Below are positions 22,830 through 34,400 of a stretch of DNA of 64,000 bases, piece after piece (position 1 is the first letter of the stretch; every line of letters begins with the position of its first letter). The stretch spans positions 27,706,354 through 27,770,353 of the forward strand of contig OX419342.1 of NCBI GenBank assembly GCA_948470475.1. The letters run 5' to 3'. The translations under genes and the position numbers were made by a program. The notes beneath the pieces were generated by a model that had not been told where the DNA came from, ran no database searches, and saw nothing but the letters and a program-made list of their open reading frames with translations. This stretch comes from Galaxea fascicularis. Lineage: Eukaryota; Cnidaria; Anthozoa; Scleractinia; Euphylliidae.

Positions 22830-25800
22830 AGTTGCTGAAGAATAACAAAGAAAACATTGCCTTCACTGAAATTCACTCTGAATGGTGGTACATTTGTAAC
22901 GCAAGATACGCTTGAGGCAATCTTTGGGCCGAAAAAACAGGATGCTTACTATACTGGCCAGGATGTCTCCACCCAGTCTTAAGAGTCTTGGTGTACACTT
23001 TGGTAAAGCTGAGTGGAGATAGTTCTTTAAATTGTGCATCGGTCTGGGATGCTTGGGTGAAAATCTATTCATTGCCAACCTTGATTTCAGGGTCTCTCCT
23101 CCTGCCGTCTCGTGAAGACCCTGGTAACGAGGGAATCGTGATGTAATAAAAGTGTCAAAGAAGTGGGAAAACGAGTTCCGAATAACGGAGATTTGTTGTG
23201 AACGAAAAACCATCAAAACGAATTTGCCCGGACACTCTTAATAATCTTTTTGTTCTTTCCCTTAAACTTACGGTGCAAATTGATACAATGAAACTCGGTG
23301 ATCACTCGCTTTCCGCGTGGACTGGTGTTCACCAAGAGATTTTAAACCTTTGATACATGCGGGTCAACATTTGAATGTTACGACTGCTGTTCATGCCTAG
23401 AAGTTGACCGTGTATATTGCCGTGCTAAATATTGAAACACCCCATTTAACATGTTAAATGTTGTTGAACATATTGGAATGAAACCGGGTTCTATTCTCTT
23501 CGAGGCAACGGTCAACTTGTGGAACAATGGAAGAGAATATCAATCACCTGTCACAACGCCAGCAAGTCTGAACGCAGTTCAACTGATTTGTTATTCAGCA
23601 GATGTTGGACGATGTTGAACCCCGTATCATTCCCTTTAACCTTTGAGCTTGAATTTTGATACAACTATTTTATTAAGCTGCAGTAAAGAGATTGATTTTT
23701 TTGGCGATAACACCTGGGTTAAAGTCAGGCCTGTGAAGAAGTCGGAATAAAACACGTTTATACCTATTTCAGTTATGTAATGTTGCGCGTCGAACCAGGG
23801 ATTGTTCGTTCTTATCAAAGTTCTTAAGTGTGTAGCTAGGCCAAAAATTAAACAATTTATTTCCATTCAACATTTTCAGTTTGTAGGAATGTTCAGTATA
23901 CCATTTAATCTGCGGGGAATAAGATGGTTTTTGTTGCTCGGGCTGTACTTCTCCACACGTCTGATGTTTTATCGCTTCTTTCCTAAAGAGCTTTTTCATG
24001 ATATGGATTAGTTGAAATACCTTTTAATTACCCAAGCAACGTGGACTCAAAAGATACTCTTTAATTAGAATGACACAACGAATACTTAACAATACTGAAT
24101 AGCTTGAAGACGACTTGTGCTATAGCGACAGGACGATAAGGGGTCTTAAAACATGATACACGAGCCATTTTCACAGAAGCCCTGTGACTAGAGTCCATTT
24201 TTGTCGGAGATTAAACTCTTGTTTCAAGGATTAGCCATTTCTTTACATAGCTCTCAAAATAGAAAACTCAAATGGATGCAGTGAAAAAGGTCGTAAGTAA
24301 AGTCGTTTGTTTTCAGCGAATTCGCGAAGTAATTTTCGTGTTTGAGTGCCTATTTCGCTCGCGTGCGTTTCACACTCTAGCCTTTTCGGAAGTAATTCAA
24401 GTCAAAGTTCGATTTATAGTGACGGCACGTCACCATTTCGTCTGTTTACTTCATTTCATATTGATGCCTTGACTTGACGCACTGAAACCTCAAAGAAAAT
24501 CAAAAGTGTTATAAAGGATCTGGGTAATAATCGCAAAGTTATCAGAGTGTTATAAAGTACACCAGTAACAGAATATTTCATCGACAACGCGTCAATTCAA
24601 CCATGCCTTCCTTTTTACCCATATTCAAATATTGCCCAAGATAATTTTGCTTGGAGCTTAATTAAATGGAAATAAAACAATAGTACAACTATTTGTTTAG
24701 AAGGAGAAGGCATTACAAGGTCAACAACTTCTTGTCGCGCATGAAAGTTTACTTTATGCGTACACCTGCAGTACACATGAAAACTCAACATTTAAGGAAA
24801 TACTAAAATTTCTGAAAATCAAGTATTGGCAGTAGTTGGAAGTCTGTATTCAACTGGACACTCATGTATATTCAGAGGCTTTGTTCTTTTATAAAAAACT
24901 AAATAATACTTGCATGTCGGTAACTATGGGTGTAAAGTAATGGACCAAAGAACGAGTATTTTGAACTCAGAAATCTTCTTTTGGATTTCTCTTAGTCGGG
25001 TCATCTTTTCTTCAGAGCCGTTGCTTTTGCATATGCTTATGCGATGCGCGCAATCGCTTTGTTTGTTTGCCTTCGCAATCTTGCGGCTGTTTTGCGTTTC
25101 GTGCAGAAGCAACAGTATTTTAAATATGCTCAGAACATTGAAAGCCCTTAATTCCATGAAGAAATGGCAAATTCAATTCCGCCATTGTATCGGTAGACAA
25201 TTGGATACTCCGTATCCAGTTACTTAGCATTGTTTGTAGTTCTTGAATTATTCATTGTTTGGCAATTAACTGGCGTAACAATAAGCAAAGTATGTGGTCT
25301 TATTATGCGGCCATTTTGGGTTGGGCAATAAGCTAAATGTAACACTGTAGCTAAATGACATGACGCGTCGACACTCGTATAGTAACTTAAGCTAATATGC
25401 ATTTTGGCATAGAAGCCCAAGGTTTACAAAGTAAAATACGCTGCTTTTGCGCTCGAGGGAGGGAGAATTTCTCCATGCGTGTATTCACCATTTTTTTTTT
25501 AATTCGCAAGTTTACTTGTTTGCTGTGTAGCTAACAACTCACTGTCATATTCCTCTGAGAGTTCAAAAATTAATTTGCCTGTCTGATACACAAAAAGCAG
25601 GTCTCTGTTGTTTACAGTAGTTGACAGGACACACAAAAAGTATTTGGACATCGAACCAATCAATTCGCTCCAAAACAAAAGCCCTTGCAAGTCTTGAATG
25701 CTAAAAATCTCCAGCTGAACAAAGGCGAGCCATCACTAATTTATTGCCGCGTCAAGTGGGACATTGCAGTGGGAGTTCAGTGTTCAAGGTGACAACAGCT

Positions 25801-25840
25801 CGTCGGTTTCAAGAGTTTTCAAGTGCAGGCTTGATGAGAC
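22830..25840. other. Intergenic region between the lectin/VWA and DMRT genes
   Basis: About 3 kb with only short unsupported reading frames on both strands, including one of 117 codons on the minus strand at 22863-23216 that resembles no family I know. No RNA gene or repeat is clear. The right end contains the promoter and 5' UTR of the DMRT gene. Confidence 0.45.
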
Positions 25841-28800
25841 ATGGCGGACACTTATGTGATACAACCTTCGTTGTCCGATCGCAAGCCGCCCCGTATGCCG
25901 AAGTGTGCGCGCTGCCGTAACCACGGAGTCGTCTCATGGTTAAAGGGTCACAAACGATATTGTCGGTGGCGCGACTGTAACTGTGCACAATGTACCCTGA
26001 TTGCAGAGAGACAGCGAGTCATGGCTGCGCAAGTCGCGCTCCGCAGACAGCAGACACAGGAAGAAAGTATGAGAGTCCAGATGACGAAAAAAGCGCCACC
26101 GTCATTTGTGGCTCCGCATGTTAGTGCCGTCCCGCATTTTAATAGTGTTGTAAGACCGTACTCAGATGAGACACAACCTGTCCTACAATACCGGACGCTA
26201 CCGCAAGGTTAGTGAAGTTCTTTTTTTAAGATTTTTAAGTCCATAAGCGACAAAGAAACACAATACACGTACCGCCGCAACCTAACGCATAAGGAATTCG
26301 GATGGAATAAAGAATTCGCAACTTTCCGGTTATTTACAAAAATTCTGGGCTGGCGGGTACAGTTTATAACATGTAGCAAATTGGTATATGTTTGCATTTT
26401 CTTTACTTGTCAATTACACACCTACAAGACAAACACTGGAACGTTTGATCTCGGTAATTTTTGGCGCTCTGTTTGTACAAGGGTATCGCTCCCTTTTATC
26501 AAATTGTGACAAGGTTATTTTTTGGTTCGCGCGGAATGAAACTGACGGAAAAGCTATTCTTTCAATTTCCGTGGACTGTGCGTCTATTTAATATTGATGA
26601 GTAAAAGACGCAGACTTGGTCAACATCACAAGTAATTAGCCCTTGTTCTTTTCTGCTGAAATCACTGCACCGGCGCAATACATTCCAGCGACTTAAAAAA
26701 TTGTAAACTGTTTGAAACTTTTCTTTACAACGCGAGAAATTTTGTCTCGGTGTATATTTCTTATGAAAGTTTCCGAGCGAAAAAATTTTCAGACAGACGC
26801 CGTCGTTTCTAAGTCGGTCATTGTCCCAATGTTGAACAAAACAGTTTTCTTTCACGGATAAAAGGCTTACAAAAGGTTTACATCAATCAAATTTCTTGGC
26901 GCTAATAAAAAGCCTCTTTGTGCGGAACACATTGGCATCCAAATGTAATGGTTTAAACTAATTTCGTTTTCGATATCTTCTCTTCATTAATTCCCTCCAT
27001 CTTTTCATCAGTTACTTACAGAAATTGCATGTTCATTTTAAAACCATTTTTACGCAAATTAAGTAAGTATTCCTCTTAGCTGCAAACGATGGAAATTGTG
27101 TTTTAAGAGCTTTCCCTGAGTTAATTTTTTTTCCGATCAACATGATTCAGCTTTACGCCATCTTCCGCAGCTAGGTTTTCAAGCACAGGTTGACTTCTTA
27201 CACAAATTAGCCATTATCCGTAATCTCGAGAAAATTCCATACTATAAATCGTTCTCGGTTGAGGCCTTTCAGTTTCAGTAAAAATTTCTTTGACCAGATT
27301 AAATCCAAAACTAAAACATATTCGCCTAACCAAACGCGAGCAGGCACGCCCTCATGTACTGGTTTTCGGTCGAAAGATCGGAGGATAAGTCAGGCCAAAC
27401 TGGTCGTTGTGTTAATACAGGAAGAAAGCATAATTGTCCCCTTCTTTCTACATACATGTGTATGAATGCTAACGTTCAAAGTTCTTTGGTGCTGAAGGAC
27501 ATTGCAAATATGTGAGTTTCGGATGAAATATGAAAGAAAGAACGGCTAAAATGAAAGCTCTTAAGGAGAACTCAAGGATGCTTAAGTTTCTTTCTACAAC
27601 ATTTTTGAATATCAAACATTTTACCACCTTGGCCCCATTTAAAAAAAAAAATGAAATATTGGTTTTCAACATGACGATATCGTCAAACAATTAAGGAAAC
27701 ATTTTCTAATTAAAAGGGGTCGTGTTTAGATGCATATGAGTCAGTCTGTTTTGCAACGGTTTATTCTTTCGCTAGAAATTCTGTCAAGACATTTCTTTGT
27801 TGCGTGGTAACAAACACACTTTGCGAGACGAGCTTATTCAGCAAAATGCAAAGCACATACTCGACATTGTTTAGTTTAATAGCTTAATGAAATTGCTTTC
27901 TTGTCCCTTGAAATTTTCTCATTTGTTCATCCCGCCTCCAAAATAAACTACAATAGATTATTCTTCCAAGCTGGTACAGGCAGGTGTTTGTTTCTTAAAA
28001 TAAGTTCTTTTGCCTTAAATTCAAATTGCAAAATAGCAGAATATTTCGTTCACAAAATTTCCCCAAAATCAATACAACAGCAGCAACAAAGCGGTACTCA
28101 ATTTTCTTCGATTGATCCGCCATAATTTAAGATTTCGTTCACTCTTTCACAGAATCAGAAGCAAGCATCTCGGGAAGTATTTTTACCGACTTTCCAATAA
28201 GCTACGAACCCGAGCCTTTTCCGAGCAGAAATAAAGTGAATATCTACATTACATCCTTTTCTGTCTTATTTTAATTTAATCTTCCAACTTTTTTTTTTAC
28301 CTTTTTAAGGAAAAAAACTAAGTCGAAAGAAATAGATATTTGATTTAAAATGAAATTAACTGTAAAGGAGCATTGTCCACAACACAAGCAGAAGCAGAAT
28401 AGAGTCCGACATTTCATTTTGCAATTTGTAAGACTCGCGGCTGGAAAGTGTTTTTACCATGAAGATTGACCGTTTCACGTTGAAGCGAAGATGAATCCAT
28501 TTTGTCGCAAAACAACAAAATGAGTAACTTGGTAGAAGAAATGAAACCCAAGTTTACGCTAAATGCTTTAATTTCGTAACCTTAGTGGATCATATGCCGA
28601 TCTGCTCTGATAGCAAGCATTTCCGCTCTGTTCATATTTTTGAGGAATATGTTCTTGTTCATTTTCTACAGAACCTGCCTTGAACTTGTCGCTATAACTT
28701 TTCCTGGTGTGAGCTTTACGACCAGTTAAAACCAGGCTTAACTGAGCTTCGGTCTCTTTTCCCTGCGGCATCTGTCAAAACTGCTTTCCGTGGTTTACTT

Positions 28801-29889
28801 TGTGTACAAGTTTACTTTCACTCCTAATAACAAATCGCGAAGTTATTCAAAGCGTACTGCTTTGGCAGTGGGCCTTGTGCTGCCTTCAAACCGAAAGGAT
28901 CCTGACCCCAGTTGTTCAAAGGCTGGATAGCGCTATCCACCGGATAAATATCTATCCAGTGGATAGTGCAATTAGCTTTTCCAATACTTATCCGCTGGAT
29001 AGTGATTTATCCGGTGGATAGCGCTATCCAACGTTTGAACAATCGGGCCCTGATCTTTTCCTTGCTTCCTTTTTCATATTTAGAGACAGAGAAGGAAGTT
29101 ACAAAGGAAAAAAACCCCGAATGGAGCCAATCCAACGAATCATTCGACATCAGAATCAAAGAAGAACCTGTCAGCCCTACGATTAGTTTCGATGGAGAAA
29201 CATTTTCAGACTCAGAAGAAAAAACCCGCAAAAGATCGAGCGAACAGGAAAAAGAAAAGGAGCCTGAGTACGAGCGTTCAAAAATGCCTCGCCTCTCCCC
29301 TCACAGGAAGGAAACGGAGTCTTTCAGATCGTCTCTGCAACTCCTCCAACGAATCTTCCCTCAGCAGAGTAAAGCCATACTAGAACTTATCCTTGGTGCG
29401 TGTGAAGAAGACGTGGTCAAGGCTATTGAATCGCTTCTACCAGAGAACAACCCAAGACCTTTTTCATTTCCGCTGGCCGCCAGGGGTTTTGGATTGGGAT
29501 CGCTTGTTTCATCAGACGGCAGCACAAAGTCGGCATTCTCTCCGGTTGCCAAGTCCCCGTCGTTCGTATATCCGGGATCTATTCCCGCTCAGTCGCAATC
29601 GTTAAAGAGTCCCAGTGAAAAAAGTCCAGGCACTCCCAGCGCATTTCAACCAGTTCACTCATGCAGCCCGCCAGAGCTCAGCCCTTTAATGTCGGAGAGA
29701 TTCCAGTTCCCAGTTGTTGCGGGATATTTCTTCAACAGACCCCCACCGTCGGCGCTCAGTCTCTCCCTTAGTTCCCAACAGCAAAGGACTGGGACGGGTC
29801 CAGCTGGCGTTAAGTTCTGTAGACATTGTGGGTTCTCAAGTAAACTGGGAGACAAGTTTTGCAGTGAATGCGGCAAAGCGTTGGAGTAA
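25841..29889 (+). CDS. DMRT transcription factor (DM + DMA domains) with a C-terminal zinc-ribbon-like motif
   Basis: Two exons, 25841-26207 and 29084-29889, join in phase 1 to give 390 residues; extra small exons in the 2.9-kb intron cannot be excluded. Residues 18-70 form a DM DNA-binding domain with the zinc ligands C22, C25, H28, H37, C41, C46, C48 and C51 ([20 protein letters not shown], then CNCAQC). Exon 2 gives an acidic Ser-rich linker, an IKEEP sumoylation-type motif around residue 148, and a DMA (CUE-like) domain at about 202-241 ([19 protein letters not shown]). DM plus DMA defines the DMRTA/DMRT3-like group. The last residues hold C368-x2-C371-x10-C382-x2-C385, a zinc-ribbon-like element. 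DMRT proteins bind DNA in the nucleus and act in sexual and neural development in animals; the role here is unknown. Confidence 0.9.
28900..29053. mobile_element. MITE family B, copy 1 (DMRT intron, next to the splice acceptor)
   Basis: About 150 bp with inverted ends: gttgttcaaaggctggatag on the left and ctatccaacgtttgaacaat on the right. Inside are repeated palindromic ggata/tatcc words such as gatagcgctatcc. A close copy lies at 50434-50586. It ends about 30 bp before the acceptor of DMRT exon 2 and may lie within the branch-point region. Confidence 0.8.
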
Positions 29890-31425
29890 CTTGGGAAGAT
29901 CGTATTGTCAACTTCGACACAAAATCTCAAAATTGCATTAGAACAATTACTCGCAACGTCAATTTGACGAGTTTTCCAAAACTGGAAAATGAAAAGCATT
30001 ACGGGGAAAGCAACGTTCAGAAGCTTGCACTTGAATGAGCACATTTTAGGATTCTATCCGCAATCTCACTGGATCGCTTCTTGAAATGAAACAAACAGCC
30101 CCAAGGGAAAGAAAACAACCACTGAATAACTTTAATTTGAATTGCACACTTCAGGATTTGATTCGTAGAAGTTCGAACTACCTTGGAGTTGACAACACAA
30201 GTTGCACCACATGGAAGTGCTTCACAGTAGCTTCCACTTGAATAGCCACACGACATCTTTCATACTCTCAAAACATATCTCAAGCTTGATCGAACAGAAT
30301 TATATTTATAATTGACAAATACAGTGTGAAGAAATTAAAAAGTTACAAGATGAATTGTAAAAGCCGGTTAGAGAATTCTTTTTGCGATATAGCAGAGGGT
30401 GATGGGTAGTTATCTTTAATACTATTTAACCCAGCAAGAAAAAATATTAAAATTGCTTGATACTACAGTAGTAAACAAAAAAACAGAATTTGTTAACTCA
30501 GTAAATGAACTTAGGAGGGCGTACAATGACCTTATTTACAGAGACAGGGTTTGACTTTGTAATTCCCCAAGCTTAAGAGTAGCCTGCGTATCTGGCGGTA
30601 TTGTAGGCGCACGGAATAAAGTTTTGGCGGCGGAGCCGCTAATTGCGAGCGGTGAAACCCTCAAAGCAAAGCCCTCCTCCCCATTCTCTTCGAGGCTTCC
30701 CTGCTTGCTCTTAGCGGCTCGGACGCCAAAACTTTATCCACCTAAAATACCGCCACAAAACTTTATTTTGCGCGCATACAATACCGCCAGCTACGTAGGC
30801 TAGCTTAGGAGGTGCGTGACGCCGAAGTGAAAGAAATGCACACTAATATGATAGACATCACAAAGTGTCCCCTTTGCCCTAATCCCCCCTTAACGTAAGC
30901 AATTCTGTCAAACATGAAGACATATGGAAACTGCAATAAATTGTGTGTAATATGAAGTACCCAAGGTCCCAGTTACGTGCATTTCTGGACATAAATGAAG
31001 TCAAAGCCAAAACACCCAAGGTTGATTCACGTAAATGTAAGGCCTCGCGAGTTCCATCTCTTGGTTTCGATCCAGCGATTTTCGTTGCATGGACCTGAGA
31101 TCTCACCCATGCCCTTGGAAAAAAGGCAAATTTTTCGTCTTTGATTTGATCACTAAAATAAAGCCATAACTCTGTAGGGTCTGATACAAGATGCTGTTAC
31201 TCAATTCCCTGAGGTGGATAACCCCGCAGGCAATGTGGAGATTGCTTAACTTAGGTCCCGTGTCTAGGGGCATTTGGCTGCATTTGACTGTTTTAATACC
31301 ACTCTCTACAAAATGTACCTTGACTATCCACCAAAGACTCAACTGAATGCGACTTTGCAACCATGAAGGCCGCCTATCAATATCGTTTAAAGCCCGTAAT
31401 TGCTCATCTTTTCGCACTTTCCAAT
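29890..31425. other. Convergent intergenic region between DMRT and AAR2
   Basis: This holds the 3' ends of two genes facing each other. It contains a copy of the 17.8-kb minisatellite family (about 30010-30270, sharing caggatttgattcgtag and cagtagcttcca with it) and a MITE at 30580-30802. No coding sequence is supported. Confidence 0.5.
30580..30802. mobile_element. MITE with long inverted termini
   Basis: The left end (agtagcctgcgta, ctggcggtattgta) is the near-exact inverse of the right end (tacaataccgccag, tacgtaggcta). The roughly 220-bp element has no coding potential. A second internal symmetry surrounds aaagttttgg and ccaaaacttt. From memory this is a common cnidarian repeat. Confidence 0.75.
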
Positions 31426-34400
31426 TCACGTTTCTACTACAACCGGTGCATATTCGTCAGGCTCACTCTCAAAATCCCAGTTGAATCGCTTCGTTAAATG
31501 CTGCCGGAATCGACGTGCCTTATCCACAAGCTTCTTATCGACTGTTGTTGAGCTCTCCAAGTTGGAGAAGAATACCTTAACAGAAAAAAACGAGAAAAAC
31601 GCCAGAACTGATGAAATGAACTGATGTAACTCACACGATTGTACCTCACCGAAGTGTTGAAGGAAAGTGGCGCAAGTAACAACAACAGTAACAGTAAGCA
31701 TAATGAGGATAACGGTAACGATAACGATAACAATAAAGACAATGATAATGATAACGATGATGACAACAATAAAGATAATGATAACGATAATAATAATGAT
31801 AATGATAACGATAATGATATCGATAAGGATAACAATAATGATAACGATAATGATAACGATGATGATAATGATGACGATACTGATAACGATAATGATAACA
31901 ATAATGATAACGATAATGATAACGATGATGATAACGATGATGATAATGATGACGATGATGATAACAATAATGATAACGATAATGATAATGATAACAATAG
32001 CGATAATTATCATAATCACGTTTTCTTCCGCAGTATACAGTCTTTAGGCGTTTACAATGGATGTACTGAAGCTTAAGATGTAGACTTTGAAAAAGCTTTT
32101 TTTGCTAATATTTATTTCAAAAATAAGAACGCTGAGAACAGAACTTAGTATGTGTAAATGTACGAAACATTAAGTCACAAATCACCCTTCACGTGAACAT
32201 TTGCTCTATGAGAAAATAGAGCGTATGTTTGCTTTTCTCAACATTTGTCACTAACGTTTACCTGTAAAGTAGTAGTCAGAAAATTGTTCTTCGACACAAT
32301 GTCTACAAAGAAATCCTTTGGAATTTCCAAGATTTGAAAATGGAGGACTCCTGAAAAGCAAAGAGCATCACAGGATTATCTTTGTAGCAATAATTTCTGG
32401 CAAACTCAAGCCAACCTCGTTCCCAGAACCTTTTCCCCCAAGCCAGGGAAAAGGTTCTGGGAACGAGGTTGAAACTCAAGCAAGGAAAAGATTATGACTA
32501 ACTGCACAGGATGTAGATAATCTATAATACTGATAGTCAGACAAACTTACTGGACAACAGAAAAACAGTTGGCTGACATGACTGGATCCTGGATGAAATG
32601 ATGTAAGTAAGTCACTCAAACAGTCAGATAGTCAGCTTACTAGTAACTAAATGGATCAGTCAGCCAATTTATCATAACAGTCACTCACTCAGCCATACAG
32701 CCAATTCATCTCTCAGCCTGGCAACCAAGTGGGTGTTCAGTCACTCGGCCAGTAAGTCAGTGAGTCAGTCAGTGAGTCAGTCAGTGAGTCACTGAGTCAG
32801 AGAGTCAGTCTATGAGTCAGTGAGTCAGTCAGTGAGTCAGTCTATGACTCAGTCAGTCAGTCACTCAGCCAGTAAGTCAGTCAGTCAGTCAGTCAGTGAG
32901 TCACTGAGTCAGAGAGTCAGTCTGTGAGTCAGTCAGTCAGTCTGTCAGTCAGCCAGCCAGTCAGTCATTGAGTCAGTCAGTCAGTCCAGCGGTAAGTCAG
33001 TCAGTCATTCAGTCAACTTCTTTCTGTTTCTCAAGTTTTACTAGTTTTTGGCCAAACCTTTATATCTTACAAAAAGAGTACAGTCAGTATGCCAAAGCAG
33101 ACAGAGTTTAGAGAGACTCAAGTTTTAAAGGTCAAATGACAATTTTTTGCTTCTCTCTAGTTACTGGTAATAGGATTTCTGTTTTGCCTGTCAACACTGC
33201 AACACTGCTTCACTGGCAAGTCATTTTTTATCACACAAAAACTGGACTGCAAGAAATGTTAACAAATACTCAAACCAACCTATAAGAGCATCAAATATGT
33301 CACCATATCTTGGCAATGCCTCGTCACATGAGCACAGCAGATTAAGAACTTTCTTCCAGTGTTCAAATGCATCATAAACTGAAAAATTTGAACAATCAAG
33401 ACTTGAAATATCTCAAAGATTTTCAGAGCAGAAAGGCAGGAAAGGCTAAGGAGCAACAACTCTGCTGTCAATCACTCAATAGCAAACTTAGGAGGAGTTT
33501 GTTGTTATTAATGTCATTGCTCTGTGAGACTTTTCTTTGTAAAGTAATTTTTAGCCAAGTCAAATTTGAACAATTTGAACAATCTTAACTCTTGCAAAAG
33601 TGACAGCAGATTGCATGAGTGACAATGCTTTTCAGGAACATAAACAATGTTCCTTGTGAAGTTCAAACACATGTAGCTCAATATTAAATTTTCTTGGTCT
33701 ATAAAAGTACAGATGACCAGACAAAATGTCCGGCAACCTAACTATCTGTCTGGTCAACACCCAATTCTGACCGGACATTGTCCGTTGACTGGCCATTATT
33801 TCAAGCCCTATTGTTTTAGATGTTTACTTACATGTAGTTTCTAGTTGCATAAGTAAAACACAAGTACTGACCTAGCTTTACATTTATTGTAAGCCTTTCT
33901 GTATGGAGTTCCATCCCCGCCAAAAATCAAAGTTGATCACAACATTCAACTTGACAGCTTAACCATTAACTTGGCAAACCTCAACATCATATTTCACTCT
34001 TCAACTTTGTACTTTGTATCACAAACATTGAAACTTTTGACATTAACTTTCAAAGTGACGGTTCAACATTCAACTTTAGCCATCAACATTCATGTTTACA
34101 TATCAACAATGGTCTTGGCACATGGGCTGTCAGCGAAAGATGACGTTTGAATCTCCAAGTCGAATGTTGAGTTACCAAAGGCGCTCCAATCCCGCCAAAA
34201 TTGAACTTCAGAATTCAACTTTCAAGTTGATAATTCAACATCAAATGTCACGTATCAATACCCGTATTTAACAATGAACATTGCTATTGCTGATGACGCA
34301 AATATGCTAGTTCACCATAACGTAATGTTCGATCTCTGAAAGTTGGTTGTTTACTGTATCAGAACGTACCAATCCCGCCAAAAATCCCATTGAAGCACTG

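Noticed and set aside
22863..23216. 117-codon minus-strand frame downstream of the lectin/VWA gene
   Set aside because: No recognised domain, biased composition, no supporting splice partners; probably chance or an unidentified repeat.
31426..32076. Ile/Val-rich, Leu/Ser-rich and Asp/Asn-rich frames of up to 197 codons
   Set aside because: They come from the GATAAC satellite. Only 31575-31426 on the minus strand is supported, as AAR2 exon 6.
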